From Owenia fusiformis (taxonomy: Eukaryota; Annelida; Polychaeta; Sabellida; Oweniidae): 64,000 nt of DNA. The notes beneath the pieces are model-generated. The model saw only the letters and a program-made list of their open reading frames with translations. It did not search any database and was not told where the DNA came from. Positions 1 through 11,183 of this stretch are shown here, in pieces. The stretch is from positions 35,986,867-36,050,866 of the forward strand of contig CAIIXF020000008.1 in assembly GCA_903813345.2 (NCBI GenBank), written 5' to 3'. The translations under genes and the position numbers were made by a program. Position 1 is the stretch's first letter. Each line of letters starts with the position of its first letter.

Positions 1-55
1 TCTCACAGGTTCATATCCATGGAAGAACTCTAAGCCAAGTATTCCATAGAAATAT
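1..55 (-). CDS. TPC-like channel exon 16 (partial): end of domain II S5
   Basis: Acceptor AATTTTCAG at 56-58. One base completes Ile820, then YFYGILGLEFFHGYEPVR runs to the window edge. It matches 'YYCFAIVGMEFFCG' ending S5 of domain II in TPC1. GTGAGA at bases 1-6 (minus strand) could be a donor, in which case the exon ends at base 7. The rest of the channel (second pore, S6, C-terminus) is outside the window. Confidence 0.85.
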
Positions 56-477
56 CTGAAAATTACTGCTTAATTAGATAAGGAATTTTCTTAATGCACG
101 TGATATTTTTCCATTGTCTTAAAATTAGGCACCCGAAGGTTTCTGGAACATTTAAAATGGGGCTGAGGAAATAAGACCAAGTATCTCCCTTTTTGAAGAT
201 TTATCAACTTGAATTCTATAAGTGGAAACTACATGTAAAATAATGCTCCAAACTTTATCAGGTTACTTCAATAAAATATAAAATGACAGGAAAATGTTTT
301 ATGAATCCATGTTTATTTGAACCAATGCATATTTAGCAAAAATACACATATAAAAATTGACGCTATGTAATAGCAAAATCCAACCAATAATATTTATGTT
401 CAATCAAATGGGTAGAGACATTAACGTTCTGTCCATCTGAACTTCTTTCAATTGTACAATGTGACCCACACACTTAC

Positions 478-632
478 ATGATGATGATAACCAGCATAAT
501 CAGGTCAAACATGACAGGGTAGATCTTAATGAAAACATGAAGGGCCTTCCTAGTGTGACGACTGTTGAACATCAGGCGACAGAAAACAGATAGACAGGAT
601 ACAACTGTACATGCCCCACGGTAGGTGTGAAT
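478..632 (-). CDS. TPC-like channel exon 15: domain II S4 and S4-S5 linker
   Basis: Encodes residues 769-819 plus two bases of residue 820. Acceptor TTATTTATCCAG, donor GTAAGTG. The S4 region CRLMFNSRHTRKALHVF has arginines at 787, 793 and 796 and Lys797, not the clean every-third-residue spacing of a strong voltage sensor. The start of S5 (VMFDLIMLVII) follows. Confidence 0.92.
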
Positions 633-1119
633 CTGGATAAATAAGAAGAAAATGTTAAAAAAATATACAGTTTTCATCATAGATATTTAGAATTATTATA
701 TCTTAGCTAGAATCAATCTGTGCAATTTGATTAGGTTAGTATAGTTCCTCAGATCCAAAGTACCATGGCATATTGCACAGCTCCCTCAAGTTTCAAGATT
801 AGAGAAAGTGCTTCTTCAAATAAAAGATGAATCATATGGAAGTATGGTCTTACTCAGATTACACCCAAAACCAGTAAATGGAATGAAATGGAAGTCTCAT
901 ATAGTGATAAGTAGATCTGAAACTGTAGAAATTCATGTATATGCAAATTCAGTATTGGAGAAAACCCAAGGTCTTCTTATACATGAACTTTATAAAAAGC
1001 TTTAAAATGAGAAATTTAGAAAATATAAAATATCAGATCAGATGCTAGTAAAACCATTCTAAGAACTGCCCCAAAATGGTTATCTAACAAGAAATCTGTG
1101 AGATCAAAAATGTACATAC

Positions 1120-1266
1120 CTCAAAACCCTCAAAATTGGTGAAACCGCTGTAAAAGTACCAAAGGATGTTAGATATGAGGGCAATCATGGTAAATGTGAT
1201 GTCCATCATTTCCTCAAACTGGAGCAGCTCCTTCCAAAGACCTAAGATTCTCAGCACAGTTTCAAA
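1120..1266 (-). CDS. TPC-like channel exon 14: domain II S2-S3
   Basis: Encodes residues 720-768, phase 0 both ends. Acceptor ATATTTTAG, donor GTATGT. It begins FETVLRILGLWKELL, matching 'YGVELFLKVAGLGPVEYL' of TPC1, then a weakly polar S3 (MDITFTMIALISNILWYF). Confidence 0.92.
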
Positions 1267-1599
1267 CTAAAATATGAAATAACATTTGAGTTTAAACATT
1301 CTAATATGATAAACAGACAAGAAACACGATTTTTTTGCATTTATGAATTTTATTGGTCATGCATACTCCAATATAGACCAGTAAATCAATTGTTCTAGCT
1401 AGTGTGACGTCACGTATCATATTAGAATATGAAATAACATTTGAGTTTAAACATTAAAATGTGTAAAGCGAAACATTCTAGCTGTAAAGCACAACATCTC
1501 CACAGGTGAAAAAATTTAGTCATTTTAGTTTTACCCATAAACTTAAAGTAAAATAAACCTCTATCAGTGAAACACCTCCAAAGTATTATGAGGTTAATT

Positions 1600-2095
1600 A
1601 TACAGGTCCCGATATTTAAAAATCAATTTTTTAGAAAAGTGGCAGCCATTTTGAATTTTGAGGCTATCTTGAAAATTCTCTCTTAAACAGTCATTGTAAA
1701 GCTTATACAGGAAAATCATTATAAACAGTTTATTTAAAACAAATATTACCTTATTTGGTAAAGAGATTCCAGAGCCCAACAATTACTTCCTTCCTTAATG
1801 GAAAATGGCAGCCATTTTGAATTGAGCAGCCATAGTCTAAATATGTTTATGCCCATAATATGCTAATAAAACACCAACCATATTTGAGTAATTAATGATT
1901 GCATCTTTTTGCAAAATGACTGCCATTATAAACTAAAGCATATTGTGAGTTGCTCCCCAAATTTGATACATAAGGCATAAGTAAAATGTGAGCAAAATCT
2001 GACAACCGGTATTTCAGTTATCAGTTATTACAGACCTACTAATGGATGGACAGACAGACAAAATTAAAGATTGTTTGGTGGAATGGATAACTTGA
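1600..2095. repeat. Diverged 'GGCCATTTTGAA' composite element
   Basis: Several GCAGCCATTTTGAAT motifs at spacings of about 100-180 bases, then GACAGACAGACA and a degraded right end. Related to the better copy at 30667-31413. Confidence 0.6.
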
Positions 2096-2370
2096 ATTTA
2101 GATGTATTTCAATCTACACACTCAGGACTTACCTCCATGTAATGCCATCAAATAATAGTGCGAACATACGTGTATCACCATTTTCCAAACTGCTTAAAAT
2201 CGAAGGTCTAATCGGGGATCTAATGTGGGATCCCCTTACCCATTAATAGCAATTAATTAAGTTACTTGGTTTCAAAAAGCTTTTAAGCATTATGCAATAG
2301 ATCAGAGAAAACATCTCAATACCAAATTACAATCTACACATCAGGGGAAAATATCTTGATACCAAACCAG

Positions 2371-3558
2371 AACAACGGCAACGCCAAAGCGTAGCGAATC
2401 CCATCGAACAGAAATGGCTGGCATTTTTACAAACGAAATATATAGCAAATATCATAAAACAACACACCAGAAAGGCCACCATTTCAAAAATGGTTGCTCA
2501 CTAGCCAAGTTGTCATCAGAAGAAATAATATCCTTTTTAGTAGCCACCTATAAAATTTTTGAAAAATCACACACAAGTACTTGTAAAATAACACACATAA
2601 AAATGGTGGCCATTTTTCAAAATGGCCGACTACTCCCCAAAGTTTTATGAGACAATGTGCCATGCTTAAAGTATTCACATATCAAATATGAACAAAATCG
2701 CTCCACTACTTTTTGAGTTATAGTAAAAAATGTAAAAATGACAGCCATTTTTTAAAATGGCCGCCTACTATCTGAAGTGTCATGAGACAGTGTGCAAGGC
2801 TCATGAGTATTCACATATCAAATATGAACAAAATCGCTTCACTACATTTCAAGTTATAGTAAAAAACGTAAAAATGGTGGCCATTTTTCAAAATGGCCGC
2901 CTACTACCCCAAGTGTCATTAGACAGTGTGCCATGCTTATAGTATTCACATATAAAATATGAAACATACCAAATATGAACAAAATCGCTCTACTACTTTT
3001 CAAGTTATAGTAAAATACGTTAAAATGGGGCCATTTTTCAAAATGGCCACCTTCTACCAAAAATGTCTTTAGACAGTGTCCAATGCTTATAGTATTCACA
3101 TACCAAATATGAACATAATCGCTCAACTACTTTTCGAGTTACAACAAAAATCGTAAAATAACGAGTAAAGGCTGCCATTTTTCAAGATGGCTGCCATGTG
3201 CTTCTTTAATATCTACATTTGTAGCTTTATTAATGTCCTTTATAATTTTTTACATTTAAAACATATTGCTATTACAGTTTTACATATTGCACCTAAATTA
3301 CTGTAAAATCGGCACTAAAATGGCCGCCATTTTGAAATGAGCGGCCATTTTGAGAATTGGCTTTCGAGCAGAACTTCTAGCACCATAGGGTATATGTGTA
3401 CAAAATATGAACAAAATCGGGCCAACGGTATTTGAGTTATTGCCAGGACGGACGGACAGACGGACGGACGGACGTACGTACGGACGTACGGGCGGACGGA
3501 CGGACGGACGGAGGCGTTCCCGAAATCCCTCCTAACTTGGTTCGATGGGATAATTACA
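2371..3558. repeat. Pearl-like composite element, family 1, expanded core
   Basis: Left end GGCAACGCCAAAGCGTAGCG...ATCCCATCGAAC; core of four to five tandem units of about 125 bp (2577-3135) with TTCAAAATGGCCGCC; a GACG microsatellite (3446-3512); right end TTCGATGGGATAATT. Short ends are inverted (ATCCCAnCGAA against TTCnnTGGGAT). Confidence 0.8.
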
Positions 3559-4734
3559 ATCTAATTACCAAAAACACTGCATACATGCATGTACATTTAC
3601 TTGCCAGCTTTGGCACAAAAATGTGAGTTTCCCAAAAAGTAGAATTCTACAAGAAACTCACTACAAAGGGATATCCAAGCTTTCAAATAAAATGACTACT
3701 TTATTATATCATTCAATTTTTTTAATCCAAAGAGTCAGTTTTGAATGCCTAATGAAGAAAACTTTGAATCTGCAGATACTAAATATGGTTATGACTACAT
3801 TGTATTTATTACCTTGGTTTAAAGTTAAAAACTTTGATTTCCTTAATTTTAACCTTCACACATAAAAATGTTCTACTCACAATTGCCTTAGAATCAATTC
3901 CAATGTGATAGAACAAAACTGATAAATACATATGACTAATGCATTTAATGCAATTGATATAATGAAATACTTGTTTACCCCAGGCACTACAAATAGTTTG
4001 AACCTTTTGAAATCCGAGAGTAACTGAGTGGCGTAGCGTGGGCATTTGAAGCGTTATGAGGCATTTTAATATACGAAATACCGACTAATGGATTAATAAA
4101 ATTGATAAAATTTGATATAAAAAATTAAACTTTCTCTAAATTTTGAGAGTATGCCATAGCGTTTCATGCGTATATGACGGTAACCCATTGAGATATATCA
4201 GACACTTGTTTACTCACTAAAATAACTCTGGGATTTTCCCAGGGTTTTAAAATGCTACTAATCACCAGGAAAGCTTTTAGAGTTGGTGAAATGATACGCC
4301 TGTAACGTAAAACAATTTTTAGATCTCACGACTAGTTTCTTTTGATGATCATTTTGTTTTTTTACCATGCGATTTATCCATCACATTGATTATCAATACC
4401 ATAAAAAATTTGCCCAATAAACAAAATAATGCATTCTTAAAAGAAACCAATCATATCAACATCAAATTGTTGTGATAAAAGTTGTTTATGTTTATTAGTC
4501 ATTTGCTAATCTATATTGAATATAATGTATTGTTATTGTTTTGTTTCATCACCTATCATAAACAGTCAAAACAAAGTTTATATCATTTAGCCAAAATCCT
4601 ACTCCAAGTCTTCTAAATCGTAACTGTAAAAGCATTCCATAAAATACCCTTCATCCTTCTCTGAACCATATGGGACATAGACCAAATTGGGACTGAAAGC
4701 TAACCTGCTACTAAGACTGAAAGTACACGTAATC

Positions 4735-5121
4735 CTATAGTAGACTAAAATTTAATCTGGAGCAGAACTAAAGTTAACCTGAAGTAGACTTAAAGTTAGC
4801 CTGCAGTAGACCAAAAGGTAACCTGGAGTAGACCTAGAGTTAACCTGGAGTATACCCAAAGTTAACCTGGAGTAGACCTAGAGTTAACCTGGAGTATACC
4901 CAAAGGTAACCTGGAGTAGACCTAGAGTTAACCTGGAGTATACTCAAAGGTAACCTGGAGTAGACCCAAAGTTAACCTGGAGTAGACCTGGAGTTAGCTT
5001 GGAGTAGATCTAAATTTAACCTGGCTGGAGTAGACCTAAAGTTAACCTGGAGTAGACCTAAAGTTAATCTGGATGTAGACCTTAAGTTGACCTGGAGTAG
5101 ACCTAAAGTTAACCTGGCAAT
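4735..5121. repeat. About 22-bp minisatellite in TPC intron 13
   Basis: About 17 units of TAACCTGGAGTAGACCTAAA with variants, arranged partly as a 44-bp two-unit pattern. It starts about 300 bases beyond the exon 13 donor. Confidence 0.92.
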
Positions 5122-5417
5122 ATGTCGGAGTCTTTTAAAACAACACAGACTTAAGTCTACCAACCTAACACTACATGTCCCCTTAGGGACTGTATCAAAA
5201 TATCAATGTGTTCTCTATAAAAGTAATTTAACAAAGTATACTAGACCCCTCAGGAGCCCAAATGAATTGACATTTAACTTCAATGTTGTTATCTTCATCA
5301 AAACAGGCCTTGTGCACTTCCCTTTGAAATTACTTTCGATAGAGATTATTGATACACCAATATTTGCCCCCAGTATGTAATATTAAAGTTATTAAAAATG
5401 ATCAATGTGTTACTTAC

Positions 5418-5508
5418 AAAGAACAATCCAACAATTCCGGTCTTCATTCCTTGTATAATGTACATTTGAGTTTCAGTCATGTTATGCCAGTGGACACAAA
5501 ATAAAATA
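5418..5508 (-). CDS. TPC-like channel exon 13: domain II S1 end to S2
   Basis: Encodes the last base of Ser689 and residues 690-719. Acceptor TTTATTTCAG, donor GTAAGT. It completes S1 (ILFCVHWHNM), gives a short loop with an NMT sequon, and starts S2 (GMKTGIVGLFF). Confidence 0.9.
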
Positions 5509-6198
5509 CTGAAATAAAACAAAATAAAGATTAAGTTTTGGGCGTTTCTTAAATTAGAATGTTGCCCTTTGTGTACTGATCATATTGATGATACAAGTAT
5601 GGTTTAGAATATGGATTAAAGATTTACAATTTATAAAGGATATAAATAGGTTTATTTCAACGTATATGAGTAAAGCATATTCTCTGTGGAATGCTTAAAA
5701 TAGACCTTTTGTCAATATATAAATCAAATTATATTGACGAGATTCAGGATGTCCTAGGTAACACGCAGCAATGTTTACCACGAAATATAGGATTAACTTA
5801 TGGCAAATTAAAATGCCTTCATGATTGGGGTCACAAGTTTCATGTGTGCTTGTACTGAATTTTGATAATTCTAAAAAAAACTCTAAGAGTTAATCATTAT
5901 ATGAAATGTATAAAAATGAATTTTTTTTTTTGTACTTTAAAGTGACTAAATCTCATTTGTGTAAAATTTAAGAAAATCATTTCTCCTTAACTTTTGGGCC
6001 AAAAGTTGACTTCTTTATGTAAACTTTTAAGATATAGACAATGCTATGGAGAATGGGCAATGATTAATTTAAAATTAACATGTGACTACAATAAAGGTGA
6101 AATTAGAATTTGCATCATGTGAAATACCATAGATGGTAGAGATTATTTTCGAGCAGAAATTAAACTGATTTTCATTTTTGAAATTTTACCTCCCTTAC

Positions 6199-6302
6199 CT
6201 GTGAGCGATAATGAGCACCAGCACTATCCTCTCAAAAGTACCTGTCTTTACAACACTTCTTATGCTATTGCACAATACAGCCAGCCACTTGGGAGAGGTA
6301 AT
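6199..6302 (-). CDS. TPC-like channel exon 12: pre-S1 and start of S1, domain II
   Basis: Encodes residues 655-688 plus two bases of Ser689. Acceptor TTTTAACAG, donor GTAAGG. An amphipathic run (WLAVLCNSIRSVVKTGTFER) precedes the start of S1 (IVLVLIIAH), like 'NILVKSKAFQYFMYLVVAVN' of TPC1. Confidence 0.9.
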
Positions 6303-6574
6303 CTGTTAAAAGCATTTTGTAACCATTAAACAATAAGTGATACGTCAATTTGAGGTGTCACATTTTTATGGGATTTCTTTGGTGTCAATGAAAAGTACTT
6401 TTAGTGTATTTTCACTGCTTATTTTCATTAAATACTTTTGAATTTCTTGCCATCATTCATAAATAGTAAAAAGTTATTTTTAAGATACTGGCAGTTGTAG
6501 TTTAATTGGAAAATAATTATATATATAAAATAAAAAATGAACAGAATATATGAACAAGGCACATGACATGAATG

Positions 6575-7500
6575 AGATCACGCCATTGAAAAACCTTCAA
6601 AATGGCCACCAGAAAAAATGATGGCTGCCGAAAAGTTAATCAGCTCTAGAACTTGATATCCTCTATCATGTGTGCAAATTTAAAGTAAATCCGATGAGCA
6701 ATTTTCCTAAAATGGCGATGACAAGATTTATCAAAAAACCTTCAAAATGGCCACCCAAAAGTTAATCAGTTCTAGATCTTGATATCCTCTATCATTTGTG
6801 CAAATTTGGAGAAAATCCAATAAGTGGTTTTCCTAAAATGGCGATGACATGATTCATCGAAAAACCTTCAAAATGGCCACCAGAAAACAAGATGGCCACC
6901 CAAAAGTTAATCAGTTCTAGAACTTGATATCATTTATCATATTTGCAAATTTTGTGAAAGTCCCATAAGCAGTCTTCCTAAAATGGCGATGATAAGATTT
7001 ATCGAAAAACCTTCAGAATGGCTGCCAGAAAATAAGATGGCCACCCAAAAGGTAATCAGCTCTAGAACTTGATGTCCTCTATCATGTGTGTGAATTTGGA
7101 GAAAATGCTATGAACAGTTTTCCTAAAATGGCGATGAGAAGATTAAATGAAAAACCTTCAAAATGATTGCCAGAAAACAATATTGCCACCAAAAAGCTAA
7201 TCTGATCTAGAACTTGATATCCCCTATCATGTGTGCGAGTTTGGAGAAAATCCGATGAATGGTTTTCCTAAAATAGCGATGACAAGATTTAAACAAAAAA
7301 CCTTCAAAATGACTGCCAGAAAACAAGATGGTCGCCAAAAAGTTAATCTGCTCCAGAACACAATATCCTATATCATGTGTGCGAGTTTGGAGAAAATCCG
7401 ATGAGCAGTTTTCCTGAAACCGCTATGACAAAAAGGTGGGACAATCACGATCACAATCCTGATAATGCCATCACCATGACAACATGATGGTGTGATAAAA
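6575..7500. repeat. Tandem array of about 145-185 bp units, family 2
   Basis: About six units containing ACCTTCAAAATGGCCACC, GTTAATCAGTTCTAGAAC and TTTTCCTAAAATGGCGATGA, then a non-repeated right flank. Related in wording to the element at 52702-53763. Confidence 0.85.
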
Positions 7501-7847
7501 ATGTGAAATTACAGTTGGAATACTTTTTGCTTTTTCGTTTGTCTAACTTCCATGACTCCAACCTTTCATTGTGAATGAACAATGACAAATGAGCTGAAAT
7601 TACATTTCAAAAAACACTTTTGATTTTAATTTCCTTGTGATGCATTAAGGATGGAAATAGAAAGGTAAGAGACTTTTAACATAGTTTCATATTTAAAGCC
7701 TCATTGAAGCATAAGCGACAATAATGTGTTAAATGTGATCAAGGATTAAATAAACCGTGATTAATTTTATGAATGTGGCTGATAATGATATTGCCCAGCC
7801 ACCCAAACATGTGAATTTATTGCAATATTCTTCGTGAAACTAAAAAT

Positions 7848-8138
7848 TGGCAACTCCACGGAGTAGCAATACCCAACAAACAACATATTTATAAATCTGA
7901 ATATGTCACAATGTAATGTTCACCATCTACTATATCCACTGATTTAAGTATTTGGATGACCATCTAGGAGTTTCAAAGGCATAAATCATATATATCTTTA
8001 CACAGAATCTGAAGAAGATCAGACTACTAGATATAGTATTCCAGCTATCATTAGGATGGACAGATAGACGGACAGACTGACTAACTGACCGATGGAGGGC
8101 TTCACTATATCCCTATCAAATTTCATTCATTGGGATAC
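7848..8138. repeat. Family 1 element, short copy without core repeats
   Basis: Left end GGCAACTCCACGGAGTAGCA, a GACAGATAGACGGACAGAC stretch and right end TTCATTCATTGGGATA. The CCATTTT core is missing. Confidence 0.75.
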
Positions 8139-9001
8139 TATAGTAACTAATGAATAACACATAAAAAAGATCACTAAGTGGGTTTTGTAATTAACCAGTT
8201 TTCTGCACAAACAAGGTTACTTGGTCACAAATGGGGAAGCCACATCTTTGTAGTGAAAGACAAAGATGGTGACACATGGCTTACAACTATGGGGTTGTTG
8301 CCACTATATTTTTAAATCAAAATGACCAGTTTTCCCTGATTCTGCCCACTGCAGAACACTATCCACAAATATGGAGACTATAATAACAAATTGTCACCAC
8401 TGAATCAATTCTGCTGTAAATTCTTTGAGAGTTAAATGTTCATTTAAATGTTCCTTCATATTCATTAGAAAATCTTATTACCATTCATTAAAAGAAATAA
8501 GACCTTTTTATTTATTGTTTTGATTAATTGAAAATCATCACCAATAATTTGCCCTGTGATGGCACAGTGTGTATAACCAGCCAATTTCAAACAAATCCTC
8601 AATGAGCATTTACAAGTGAAGTTATTAAAAGAATTGACCAGATGAGTTAATTTTTACACAGAAATTTGGGACCAACTAATTACAAGTTCAAAACAATTTA
8701 TTTCTTTATAACAAGATGTTGACAATATTTTTCAGAATATTCAAAACTGGCTAATTACCAATATATTCTACATCTTGCAAAATATTGATACAGTAAAACC
8801 TGTTTATGAAAACACCTCTCAATGTGAACAGTTTTTCTTGGTCTAAATTTAGTTATCTCCCATCAAGTCACATGTTACGGAAAACTTGAAATCTGAACAC
8901 TGGCAAGCCTGAACACTTTTAAACAGTCCCAAAAGTGTTAAGATTAGACAGGTTTTACGATATACCAGTAAACTGTACATGCTTTATAGAGCAAAATGTA
9001 C

Positions 9002-9139
9002 CTTAAATGATGCTATGGGTTTTTCAAATTCATAATTGAGAGCGTCTGTGAGTCGTGTTATCCACTCTATGGTAGCTATACCACCATCCCCATCATCATC
9101 TATGTAATCAAGGATTTCTTTGACATCACAGTCCCTCAA
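9002..9139 (-). CDS. TPC-like channel exon 11: linker, canonical EF-hand
   Basis: Encodes residues 609-654, phase 0 both ends. Acceptor TTGTTTCAG, donor GTACAT. The loop at residues 622-633 (DDDGDGGIATIE) has Asp at positions 1, 3 and 5, Gly at 6, Ile at 8 and Glu at 12, a full calcium-binding EF-hand pattern. Flanking helices are VKEILDYI and WITRLTDALN. Plant TPC1 has working EF-hands in this linker; vertebrate TPC linkers keep the fold but generally lack the ligands. Confidence 0.92.
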
Positions 9140-9192
9140 CTGAAACAACAATAATATCTTCTATGAATGTTCATCTCTCTGGTAGTAATGTA

Positions 9193-9340
9193 CAAAGTTG
9201 TTGATTTTCTTTCTCAGAGATTAATTAATTATTTCAGTTTGATTCAAATATAATTTTATTTCTGAAGAAGTAGGATGGACATCCTACGAAACGTCAAAAA
9301 GAAAAATAAATATCTCTGAGAAAGAAAATCAACAACTTTG
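9193..9340. mobile_element. Foldback element with perfect 29-bp terminal inverted repeats
   Basis: Arms at 9193-9221 and 9312-9340 are exact reverse complements. The interior has CTGAAGA, a 7-bp stem GTAGGAT/ATCCTAC with loop GGAC, then GAAACGTC, a layout reminiscent of a hammerhead ribozyme core. Confidence 0.8.
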
Positions 9341-9461
9341 AACAACAATATCATTTTAAAAATGTCACCACCTGCCATTTATTAAAGACACCAACCGCTG
9401 AATGCCAAACACCAACTTCCAAACACTGTCCACATGAAAGTTGGAGACCATATGAATATGT

Positions 9462-9647
9462 CATGGGCGTAGCGCTATTATAAGTAGTACGCCGTCGCAG
9501 GAACAGTAGTTGAGCGAAGCAAAAAACGAGCGTTTAGGGGGGTTTGGGGGGGGGGTTGTCCCCTAGGAAATTTGGTTGTATTTAGAGAGAATTTGCAACC
9601 ATCTGGTACGCCTGTGCGTACCCAGCGTACCGGGCACTACGCCTATG
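9462..9647. mobile_element. MITE, TIR TGGGCGTAG, nested in a family 3 copy
   Basis: Ends CATGGGCGTAG and CTACGCCTATG are inverted. The flanks split the family 3 hairpin end, and TATGTCA is present on both sides. Confidence 0.65.
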
Positions 9648-10003
9648 TATGTCAACATTTCTGGTGGTGACATAACAACAACATAATTACAACAATCACA
9701 CAATTACAACTAGGCTTCTGCAATTAGCTCGGAGAATAATGCGCGTCAATGGAGAGCTTTATGTATTGTTAGCTCATAGGACAAGTAAACAAGGCATTAT
9801 GAAATGCAAAATGTCATCACTGGCCATTTGTTACAGATGCTTAACTTTGATGGACAAACACCATCCACAAAAAGTTGGAGACTATATAACAACTTGTCAA
9901 TGAGTAATTTAATTCGTGGGGATGCCAAATGTTTGCCGTGAAGCACTTGGATCTTTGCTTTTAGTAATAGCTTTCATACTGAATTCAAAGTCTTCAACAG
10001 TAC

Positions 10004-10154
10004 CTTTGGTTTGACCATACGGAAGAGGGCAAAAAACTTTGGCTCTGTTGTTGCGATGATGCCATCACCCAATGGGTCCAAGAGATTCCAAGCTTTGGCA
10101 AGCTCAGTCCTTTCTCGCTTCCTTTCTTTCTTTATATACTTCTTGGATACATCC
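10004..10154 (-). CDS. TPC-like channel exon 10: linker, EF-hand-like loop 1
   Basis: Encodes the last base of Trp558 and residues 559-608. Acceptor CTTTTTTCAG, donor GTACTG (non-consensus after GTA, but phase 0 matches exon 11). A basic helix follows S6 (KKYIKKERKRERTE), then AWNLLDPLGDGIIATTEPKF, aligning with 'AYRLLISQRRPAGISYRQF' of TPC1. Loop residues 584-595 fit an EF-hand except that position 3 is Leu and position 2 Pro, so calcium binding is doubtful. Confidence 0.9.
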
Positions 10155-10329
10155 CTGAAAAAAGAAAAGGGGGAACAATTGTTTTGTGTTTTTCTTATGT
10201 TGTACATTGCTCTCTAATTTTTGTCTTTGCCCTGACTAATGAAGTGTTAGGTGAACATGATTAATGCAGATTAACAAATAATACCACAATTAGACAAAAT
10301 TATACTGATATTAATTCAACTTCTCTAAA

Positions 10330-11103
10330 ACTTTGGCCAGCTGTACTGTGAGGATAAACTCACCAAAATAAAGTAAGTTTACATTTTCAGAATAGCTCTT
10401 TACAACTATGGCCAGCAGTACAGTATAGCTCACCAAAATAAAGTTAGTTTACACTTACCAGTAGCTCTTTACAACTATGGCCAGCAGTACAGTAGCTCAC
10501 CAAAATAAAGTTAGTTTACACTTACCAGTAGCTCTTTATAACTATGGCCAGCAGTACAGTAGCTCACCAAAATAAAGTTAGTGTACACTTACCAGTAGCT
10601 CTTTACAACTATGGCCAGCAGTACAGTAGCTCACCAAAATAAAGTTAGTTTACACTTACCAGTAGCTCGTTACAACTTTGGCCAGCAGTACAGTAGCTCA
10701 CCAAAATAAAGTTAGTTTACACTTACCAGTAGCTCTCTACAACTATGGCCAGCAGTACAATAGCTCACCAAAATAAAGTTAGTTTACACTTACCAGTAGC
10801 TCTCTACAACTATGGCCAGCAGTACAGTAGCTCACCAAAATAAAGTTAGTTTACACTTACCAGTAGCTCTCTACAACTATGACCAGCAGTACAGTAGCTC
10901 ACCAAAATAAAGTTAGTTTACACTTACCAGTAGCTCTCTACAACTATGGCCAGCAGTACAGTAGCTCACCAAAATAAAGTTAGTGTACACTTACCAGTAG
11001 CTCTTTACAACTATGGCCAGCAGTACAGTAGCTCACCAAAATAAAGTTAGTTTACACTTACCAGTAGCTCTCTACAACTATGGCCAGCAGTACAGTAGTG
11101 AGG
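10330..11103 (-). repeat. 67-bp tandem array, about 11 units, from TPC exon 9 donor
   Basis: Units contain (minus strand) the last 36 or so coding bases of exon 9 (TTVLLAIVVESY), the donor GTAAGTG and about 25 intron bases. The rightmost unit is the real exon end. A second GTGAGC-type donor-like site occurs in each unit. Confidence 0.95.
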
Positions 11104-11183
11104 ATAAACACACCAAAATAGAGGAAGATACCAAAGTAGAAGAAGTTTGCATTGTTCACAGAATAAGCAGGAATCATCAACTC
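11062..11183 (-). CDS. TPC-like channel exon 9: domain I S6
   Basis: Encodes residues 518-557 plus two bases of Trp558. Acceptor TTTTCCAG, donor GTAAGTG. It starts ELMIPAYSVNNANFFYFG, the TPC signature after filter 1, and continues through S6 to ILTTVLLAIVVESYW. The last 36 or so bases and the donor recur in a 67-bp array that continues left for about 11 units, so several candidate donors exist. The one at 11061/11062 is nearest and fits the phase. Confidence 0.92.

Noticed and set aside
2577-3135. CRISPR-like regular repeats
   Set aside because: Units are continuous tandem repeats of a eukaryotic element, without short repeats separated by unique spacers and without cas genes.
9262-9295. 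Active hammerhead ribozyme
   Set aside because: Stem III and the cleavage triplet are not found and there is an extra base before stem II; reported only as a resemblance.
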